Source: Ditylenchus dipsaci (taxonomy: Eukaryota; Nematoda; Chromadorea; Rhabditida; Anguinidae). Taken from it: DNA of 64,000 nucleotides. Position numbers and translations under genes: made by a program. Position 1 is the first letter of the stretch. Every line of letters begins with the position of its first letter. Positions 57,192-64,000 of the stretch are shown here, piece after piece. The stretch spans positions 83,854 to 147,853 of the forward strand of contig SADC01000476.1 in NCBI GenBank assembly GCA_004194705.1, read 5' to 3'. The notes under the pieces are model-generated. The model saw only the letters and a program-made list of their open reading frames with translations. It was not told the origin of the DNA and made no database searches.

Positions 57192-60100
57192 ATGGAAATT
57201 TCTTTGAATGGCACTGCATTCAAATACACCAATTTTGTGTTTGGTTTCCAGGAGCGATACTTCAAACTTACCAGTGGTGTAATTTATTACTATTTATCCA
57301 AGGAAACTGAGAAGGAGGGGTGCAGAAAATTCCGGGTATTAAGCAATTTCAGGCTAGAGGTTTGTAAATCTTTGTCGTTTATTTTGAGTTGGATAATAAG
57401 TCAAATTTTTTTTAGTTTGATGACGATCCCTATCGATTTGATATTGTTTTTCCGGATGAAAGGTGGAGCCTCAGGTTCTGCAACAGGGATGAACTGGTGT
57501 TGTGGAGAGATGCTTTACAGGTTTAGCTTTTTATTATTCACTGGTAAAGACGATTGAAAATTGCAGGCTTTCTCGAAATATCCGCTAGAAGTAGAGGAAG
57601 AATTGAGACTGATGTCGACAACTTCCTCCAACAGCAATCAATCCTCTTCATTTTTTGCCGTGGAATGTGATGTTCAGGATCAGACACCTCCTGGCCCCTC
57701 CACACTAGACTCAAATGCTCTGTACAGGCTCAGAGAGGAGATGCCTCAACAATTGAACTTAGTCATTAAAGTTTTGGACCAGTGGCTGACATTAGACGAT
57801 TTCAGTGCGCATTGTGAGTTTTTCAATATGTTTTTTTTACAAAAATGTAATCACATTTTCTTAAAAAAATGTCAGATTTATTTGTCCCAAATTTGTGCTA
57901 AAAATATGTGGTGCAGAACAAAAAAAAAACTTTTTTGATGCAGAAAAAGAATTGCCTCGTCTTAAAGCCATGCAAATGCCGTTTTTAAATTTTTGTATAA
58001 GCATTTAGACATTCAGGGTGCTTAAAAGCCCATTCCTTTTCCTAGTCATTGCATTGTACAAGGTTTTAGTTAGTGTATTCGCTGTTTTGGTTTCATCAAA
58101 CCGTGTTCAGTTACTACTTTTAGGTAAAATACCCTTGTTTGATTTAATTTCGCAACAATTTAAAATTCTCGGGTTCTGGAAGTGGGATACCCTTTGGAAT
58201 GGGTATCTACCCCGAAATGGGTGGAGGACTAGAACTGGGCCAAAATTTTGAAATAACAGGATTATTGCCAACACAAAACTAGATTAAAACACTATTCCAT
58301 CTGCGACAGGTATGCCATTTAAAAGTAAAATCCCTCTTTTAATTTTATTTTTGTTACGAATACTTAAAAAGTACTATTCAAAAATTTGTTTTTGCGAATA
58401 AAAATTTTAAAGCGCAGTTCTAACAACATAATTTCTATAGTAAGAACGACAGCCAATATTCAAACAGCCATTCAACAATGTGACCAGCTAACAAAGAACC
58501 TAACAGAAGTAAAATGTGCACTGAAGACTATTTCTTCAAAGGTTTGTTGCTAACAACCTTTTTTTCTAGAAGTTCGATGAAATAAACCACCCCTAGCTAT
58601 CACCATTACTCATATACGTATTTTCTCTATTAAACGGGGCGCCCGTTTATTTTTCAACCCCTCGAAAATCGGAAAATTTTGAGGTCGATCTCAAAATCTT
58701 TGGGTGCTCGACCAAAATTTAAAAAGTGGAATCAGTAGATCTCGTGGGAGTTAAGAAAATGCGATAAACAGATTTGTAAGATATTTACTCTGGGCTGAGA
58801 TATAAGTCCTCAAAGTCGGAAAGGCCCGTTTATTAGAGAGGGCCCGTTTAATAGAGAAAATACGGTATCTAATTTTTTAGTCTATTGAAAAAGAAATAAA
58901 TAGTCATCGATCGCGTTTTTGAATATTAGATAAGGTGTTTGTCTTATGGATGGATGTATGGAATCAAACCACTTCCCACTCCCCTTCACTCAATTGATTT
59001 TTCACAAAACTGCTTGTGTCTCAGCTGCTGCTGCTGATGTCATTTGATTTAGGAGGGAGGAGCGAGGATACTCTCTGTCTAGTCATCTCTACGCAACTCT
59101 CTACATCTATTTCTTTCCCTGTTGTTGATAACAACAGGGAACAGAATTAAACCAAAAAGTTGGGGGCCATACGCAATCGGATGATAACAAACTTTTCTGA
59201 ACTTGTTCTTATTAACTATATTTCTTCATAATTTCCTGTGATATTTTTTATTTGTCGTTAATTTTTTTTGTCTAGATGAAGCAGGTAGCAGTTCAGTGAT
59301 TGCCAAAAATAAGGCTACTGGTTCAGTAGTCAGCGATGAAGAAGAGTTGGAGAGCAGTGGGAGGATGCTATGGACCAGGATCACAACAATCAAAACGGGA
59401 ACGATCCAAGAGTGGGCAGTGCAAAGACGCAGAATGTTGGTGCTCTCTCGACTTCAACGTACTTCAACCAATCGACAATGTCAGTTTAACTCAGAATTAT
59501 TTTCTAAAATGGAGGTTGTATGCAGGGTGGTATCCTCAGCCGGCTGAGGTTAAACTCAGCCGTCAGCCGGCTGATGGCTGAGGCTGAGATAAATTTTGTG
59601 CCCGGCTGAGGCTGAGGTAAATTTTTCAAAGCTCAGCCGGCTGAGGATGAGGCTGAGGTAAATTTTTGACCCGGCTGACGGCTGAGAAAATTTTCAGACC
59701 TCAGCCGGCTGAGGCTGATGGCTGAGGTAATCGTAAAGTATACCGCCCTGTTGTATGGTGCATAAATGGTCGATTTCGACTATGCACTGACCGGACGGTA
59801 AAAGTTAGAGTTATTGGGCTTCTGCACCTACTTTTAGCAGTACGGCACACTTGACTTAAATTATCCAAAATTTAGAACACAGTTGTGATTAAGAGCTTTT
59901 CTTTATTTTCTATGTGTAAACAGGTTAGACTCTATCCAACTGCATGACAATTTTTTCGTTGGTTTTTGTTATGTAATAAATTTTGTCGAAAAAACTATTT
60001 AATTTATTTCTTGAGAGTCTAACCAAACAGCATCGTAATTAATACCCCAAAAAGCAACATTTTCAGAAAAAAGTGAATTTTTGAAAAAAAAATCTTTTGA

Positions 60101-63100
60101 CTGTTTTCAAGGAAGGAGTGATTGCTCATTGTCATTTTGAAAAAAAAACATTTTTGACAAAAAAATCTAAAACAATAAAGCTTAAAATCCTAAAAAGTTT
60201 AAAAGTTTAACTTCAAAAAAGCACGCATATCACCAGTATCTCTTAAAGAACCATACCGTCGCGACAACGAGAATTTCAAATGTTTGAATTGGCGCGGGAC
60301 AGTTCTTTTTCGTTCTCGCACTCTTCTCTTTTGACCTGTTTCGAATGATTCAAAGAGTAAAATGAAGACGAAAGAGAACTGTCCCGCGCCAATTCAACAT
60401 TTGAAATTCTCGTTGTCGGCGACGGCTATGGTCTTTAAGGTTATGGAAATTTTCCCTCTGACCATTAACTCTTAAAGGGCCATTGCCGTCTCCGACAACG
60501 GTTGTCCCCCGCCAATTCTAATTCTTTTCTTTATCGTTGGATTTAAGTACGAATTTTTCAACTTGGTTTCTAAAAAAACTAAAATAAAATTCTAGGCCTA
60601 GTTTTGATAGAAACCAAGCTGAAAAATCCGTACAGAAGTTGAATGATTATGCAAAAAAAAATTGAATTGGCGCGGGGCAATTCAAAACAGGGGCAAGACC
60701 TTTAAATCGATCAACTTTTTAATATATTTCTAACAGTTAAACCTTTCACATTTTCAGACAATACATCTTTGCCAGACTCACTTAAATCCGTCCAAATAGA
60801 CAATTCTCTCCGAAATCCCATGCAGCTGCCAATGAAACCCCATTATTTACTGAAATTCGTCGCAATCTGAGGAACAGCTCCGACATGCTTTGACAGGTGT
60901 AGAAGACGGCGAATGGGAGTTGTTTTGTAAGTGATGGAGAGATGAGAATGTACAAAATGGAGCAGGAAGTGCTGGTCCAGATGGCAAAAGGTGGTGGTCG
61001 ATCCTCTCAAGCCGTCCATTCCGTTCAAGTGCGTTTCAATAAACTTATAAGCAAAAATTTTTTACGAATAACCCCTTAAATTTTTTTTATCCCATGCAGT
61101 GCCAATTAATAAACCATATTTTAGAACATTATCAATATTAATAAGCCAAGCAAATCAATGGTTTAGGGTGGTCAGCCCGCGGAATACATAGACATGTTCT
61201 TCAATCCTGAATCTTAAGTCAGAATGGGATGGTAAATCTTTCATACAAAAAAAACATGCGTTTCCAACCACTTGGCTTGCAGACACCCTTGTCAAAATCA
61301 AGATCATAGAGAGGTTACCTCAAGACACAGGGATTCTGCACCAACTACACCGCAAGATCTGGCCATCGCACAACGCGAGTCTCTGTTCTGGTCGCGAAAT
61401 CGAATGTGTCTGAAGCACAAGGACGGGGACGCAATAGATGCTTTTATGGTCTGCAGTCACGACTTGGAGAGGGAGGATGTGCCTGTGAGTCTTAATACTA
61501 CTAAGGATTTTTTTCATTCCCTTTGGCATTCTTTGTATTAGTTAGAATGAACTTTGATTTGGACTTTTTACAGTTGACCAAGTCTTCATGGTCAGAGTCA
61601 AGTAACCATTGCAATGGTGTTGCCAAACTGTGGTGGAGGGCCATGCAAAGCACTTGCCTTTGAACAAGTTGAAACGAGAGGATGTACGGTTGCAAGATAC
61701 TTATGTAGCTCAAGGCTAGTTGTTTAATTGGCCTGATTAACGATTACCTGAAATTACCAACTAATAAAAAAGGGGACTAGGCTAGAAACTTTTAGCTAAA
61801 TCTGTGACAAGAATGAGGAAATCTGCGATCAAATAGTGAATCTGTTACATTGAATGTGTGACAGAAAAAATTTTGCCCAATAGAAAGTCACCTTTTTTAA
61901 TCATATATTGTGCATTATTAGTCACCATTATCATTAATCCTCATTACAGCTGCACTGTTAATACTCCACATTCTTAAAAACACACTTTGATATTTTTAAG
62001 CAAGGCTTCGATAGTAAAATGAGCGATTTTTTTCATAGTTCACTTCAATATTTTTTGAATTCATCCTAACAAACGCCTTTTCATTTTTTTTAAAAATTCC
62101 GATGCGTTTTTCAGATTGGTCGTCGAACTTTGGCATAGAAAGCTAGGCTTAGGCTCAATTTCGGTTCAAGTCACGTTTGACAACTCAAAATAAAGTACCG
62201 TATTCATCTAATAGGCCGCCTGGGCGGCTTATTTTTCAATCATCTCCTAGGGCGCTTATATGGAGGGGCGGCCATTAGAGGAAATACGTATTGTAATGTT
62301 AAATATGAAAAAATCGCAAAATATCAATACAACAAAATTTTGTTGCCTGTTTGCTGCATTTCAGCTGGTTTTTGGTTAATATTAGGTCTATCGATAAGTT
62401 TCGTGCGGCATTTTTCAATCCAATTTTTATCCACAATTTTGACAACACAATGCAACATGTAATACACACATCATGTAGAGAAATTTAACGGGCTATCGTT
62501 TGATATATCATTCGCCAATATACTTGCCACCGTTCTCAATCACTTCGCCCATCTTCCTGGCTAGCTTGTTGATTCCATCTCGATAAAAATTCACAGGTTT
62601 TGAGTCAAAGAACTTCTTGGATCCACTCTTCCAATTCCGCTCGTCCTTAAAAGTTTTCCCGCTCAGCTGATTCTGCATCGATAGGAAGAGAGGAAAGTCG
62701 GTGGGAGCCAAATCCGGACTGTATGAATTTTTATCGAGATGGAATCAACAAGCTACCAGAAGATGGGCAGAAGTGATTGAGAACGGTGCAAGTATATTGC
62801 GAATGATATATCAAACGATAGCCCGTTAAATTCTCTACATGATGGTGTATTACATGTTGCATTGTGTTGTCAAATTGTGGATAAAATTGGATTGAAAAAA
62901 TGCGCACGAACTTATCGATAGACCTCAATACAAACGCCAGGGATTTTTTGAATATTCAACAATTTTTCTGTATTTGCGAACCATCAATTTTGCACGAAAA
63001 CCTAATATTTTTTTAACTTTTCTAAAAACTTATTTTAGTGCATCCGGAGGCTGGGTGCCCTCCTTCGGTCTTCGACAGATCTACCAAAGTGGAGTACCCT

Positions 63101-63166
63101 AAGTTTCTGAAGAGCTTCACAGAATATGATGTCAACAAAGTGAAGGAACAACCATTACATCTGTAG
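57192..63166 (+). CDS. CERT1: Ceramide transfer protein CERT (PH + START)
   Basis: Moves ceramide from ER to Golgi; a PH domain binds Golgi phosphoinositide and a START domain carries ceramide. Exons: 57192-57359 (YTNFVFGFQERYFKL), 57416-57520 (RWSLRFCNRDELVLWRDAL), 57567-57813, 58441-58541 (coiled middle, QQCDQLTKNLTEVKCALK), 59276-59483 (SVVSDEEELE), 60758-61028 (FTEIRRNL, DGEWELF, DGEMRMYKME; START begins), 61167-61231 (FFNPE), 61283-61484 (VKIKIIERLPQD, KIWP), 61574-61718 (TYVAQG), 63039-63166 (ASGGWVPSFG, VEYPKFLKSFTEYDVNK, stop). Exons 1-4 are in frame; later exons contain one-base indels at homopolymers. The FFAT motif region was not resolved. Start chosen because MEIS leads directly into the PH domain and exon 1 is exactly 56 codons. 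Confidence 0.92.
58617..58865. mobile_element. 249-bp TA-flanked MITE in CERT intron 4
   Basis: The ends CGTATTTTCTCTATTAAACG and (complement) CCGTATTTTCTCTATTAAAC are flanked by TA (58615-58616, 58866-58867). The interior (ggtcgatctcaaaat...ctctgggctgag) matches 18011-18190. The TA target and CCGTATTTTCTC ends suggest a Tc1/mariner-type family. Confidence 0.82.
59523..59749. mobile_element. hAT-type MITE made of CAGCCGGCTGAGG repeats
   Basis: The ends CAGGGTGGTAT and (complement) CAGGGCGGTATAC are flanked by GTTGTATG (59515-59522 and 59750-59757, the last G/first G shared with the right end). The interior is a run of CAGCCGGCTGAGGCTGAGG units with AGGTAAATTTT spacers. It lies 39 nt after the donor of CERT exon 5. 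A fragment of the same family is at 3600-3655. Confidence 0.85.
60247..60434. mobile_element. TTAA-flanked MITE (AGAACCAT ends) in CERT intron
   Basis: TTAA at 60243-60246 and 60435-60438. The palindromic arms contain CGACAACGAGAATTTCAAAT and TTGGCGCGGGACAGTTCT with complements. Related to the foldback in HELQ (28412-28605) and to the next element. Confidence 0.82.
60476..60701. mobile_element. TTAA-flanked MITE (AGGGCCAT ends) in CERT intron
   Basis: TTAA at 60472-60475 and 60702-60705. The left arm AGGGCCATTGCCGTCTCCGA is the same as that at 21572; the right arm has drifted (GGGGCAAGACC). Only 41 nt separate it from the preceding element. Confidence 0.8.
62197..62288. mobile_element. 92-bp TA-flanked MITE (CCGTATTCATCTAATAGGCC)
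   Basis: TA at 62195-62196 and 62289-62290. The ends CCGTATTCATCTAATAGGCC and (complement) CGTATTTCCTCTAATGGCCG. Short non-autonomous Tc1/mariner-type element related in its ends to 58617-58865. Confidence 0.78.
62383..62928. mobile_element. Head-to-head mariner remnant
   Basis: TA at 62381-62382 and 62929-62930; ends TTAGGTCTATCGATAAGTTT and (complement) TTGAGGTCTATCGATAAGTT. The left arm encodes, on the minus strand (62508-62711), the C-terminus of a mariner transposase: APTDFPLFLSMQNQLSGKTF, FYRDGINKL and ENGGKYI. The right arm repeats FYRDGINKL on the plus strand from about 62731. Two 3' halves are thus joined head to head with no intact catalytic region. Confidence 0.85.
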
Positions 63167-63530
63167 CTTCTGCTGACCCTCTGTGGGGGGTTGTCCGCAA
63201 TAATGACGATGATATTTATTTCTAGCCTTATCACTTGTTGTCATTTGATGCTTACCATTCCTGCTAATATTTCCTCCCCCTATAAATGAGTGCTGATTAT
63301 TGTGAGGGTTTGTGTCAGCTGTGTTCATCATTGTAAATTATAACCCCTAAGAGGCCAGATTGATCAAAAAACTTTTAAACTTTCCACTTTTTTGCTGCAT
63401 ATCTGGGTATTCTTTTATCACATTTGTGATTTATTATAGGGCACTGTTTTATGCGTGTGCTGTGTTACTTTTGCGTCAAATGTTTCTTTCTTATGTTTTC
63501 TAATTTTGCGGTAATTGACAAGAAGTTGTA

Positions 63531-64000
63531 CAGGGTCTCCCAAAAACCCCCCTACTTTTCAAGGCACCGTATGACTTAATTATTGATTTTTTTTAAAACT
63601 TCATGTCAATTTGTAGCCTTAAAAATTTTCTATCGAATGGTATGAAACATTTTATCTGCTGAAAAAATCATGGAATAAATTGACAAAAAAAAAAAACTTC
63701 AATTTTCAAATCCCGTAATTTTTAGTTTTATCAAATTATTATATTTTGAGAAAAATTCGAAAAATTTTTAAAAGCTGTAAACTTCATGACGTAGCGCATG
63801 ATTAAGAGGTACAAAGTCCATTTAACAGAATATTTTTTAGATCTTGAGTGTTGAGATATGTTTCATAAAAAAACAAAAACTCAAATGAAAAAATCCAATT
63901 TTTTAAAATGCATATCAACTTCTAAAATGACCTAAAATTGTTAAGAGCCAAATAGCACGAAATCCATAATTTTTTTCAGCAATGAATATATATATATATA
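63531..64000 (+). mobile_element. Possible mariner-like element end, running off the window
   Basis: TA followed by CAGGGTCTCCCAAAAACCCC at 63531, a terminus style of CAGGGTGTCCCAAAA mariner-like elements. No transposase reading frame was found before the window ends. From 63167 to 63530 I see only presumptive CERT 3' UTR and flank. The last 14 nt are a TA microsatellite. Confidence 0.4.

Larger units (their letters stand above)
28069..58095. repeat. Tandem triplication of a ~10-kb HELQ-EAF-CERT5' unit
   Basis: Unit 1 is 28069-38036, unit 2 38033-47999, unit 3 about 47998-58095. The units are colinear and nearly identical; most differences are single-base homopolymer indels. Each starts in the penultimate HELQ exon and ends in CERT intron 3. 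Junction 1-2 (38033-38036) shares TATT between both parents; junction 2-3 (about 47997-48000) lies 17-22 nt further on in both parents. Seven single-base losses cluster in the first 250 nt of unit 2. Unit 3 has an extra 146-bp internal duplication. Either a recent segmental triplication or an assembly artefact. Confidence 0.9.

Overview
The window is animal (metazoan) nuclear DNA. It is AT-rich, many of its introns are only about 45-60 nt with GT...AG borders, and the intergenic and intronic DNA is packed with palindromic transposon remnants. The recognisable genes are single-copy bilaterian housekeeping genes, which fits a repeat-rich invertebrate; the species or phylum cannot be named from this sequence. 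Single-base indels in homopolymers break almost every conserved reading frame, even in single-copy genes. This looks like uncorrected long-read consensus rather than true pseudogenes, so exon models are given as exon ranges and not as single ORFs.

Layout: 1-374, 5' end of eEF2 (minus). 2110-13690, a DEPDC1-like DEP/RhoGAP gene (minus, at least 13 exons); its largest intron (about 7346-13034) holds a nest of transposons: hAT-type elements, a Gag-protease-only LTR retrotransposon and foldback elements. 14239-14936, a perfect-ended foldback element. 15137-17292, CHAF1B, the CAF-1 p60 WD40 subunit (minus). 19266-21537, FBXO28 (plus). 23273-25366, a complete-looking hAT element with 8-bp target duplication whose spliced gene joins a BED zinc finger directly to the hAT dimerisation domain without a catalytic core. 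25.4-27.7 kb, nested MITEs, including an unusual GC-rich one.

28069-58095 is a tandem triplication of a roughly 10-kb unit. Each unit carries HELQ helicase (minus), EAF (ELL-associated factor, minus) and the first exons of CERT (ceramide transfer protein, plus, divergent from EAF). Only unit 1 keeps the last HELQ exon, and only unit 3 continues into the START-domain exons of CERT (to 63166). There is thus potentially one complete HELQ, three EAFs and one complete CERT, unless the triplication is an assembly artefact; the two internal junctions differ in sequence. The CERT introns carry more MITEs and a head-to-head mariner remnant.

The genes have no obvious shared pathway (translation, cytokinesis/RhoGAP, chromatin assembly, SCF ubiquitin ligase, DNA repair, transcription elongation, lipid transfer). 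What unites the window is its mobile DNA: several terminal-repeat families identified by TIR plus target duplication, among them a set of foldback elements that all begin GG and end CC, create 8-9 bp duplications, and in several cases have arms built of a family-private short tandem repeat.
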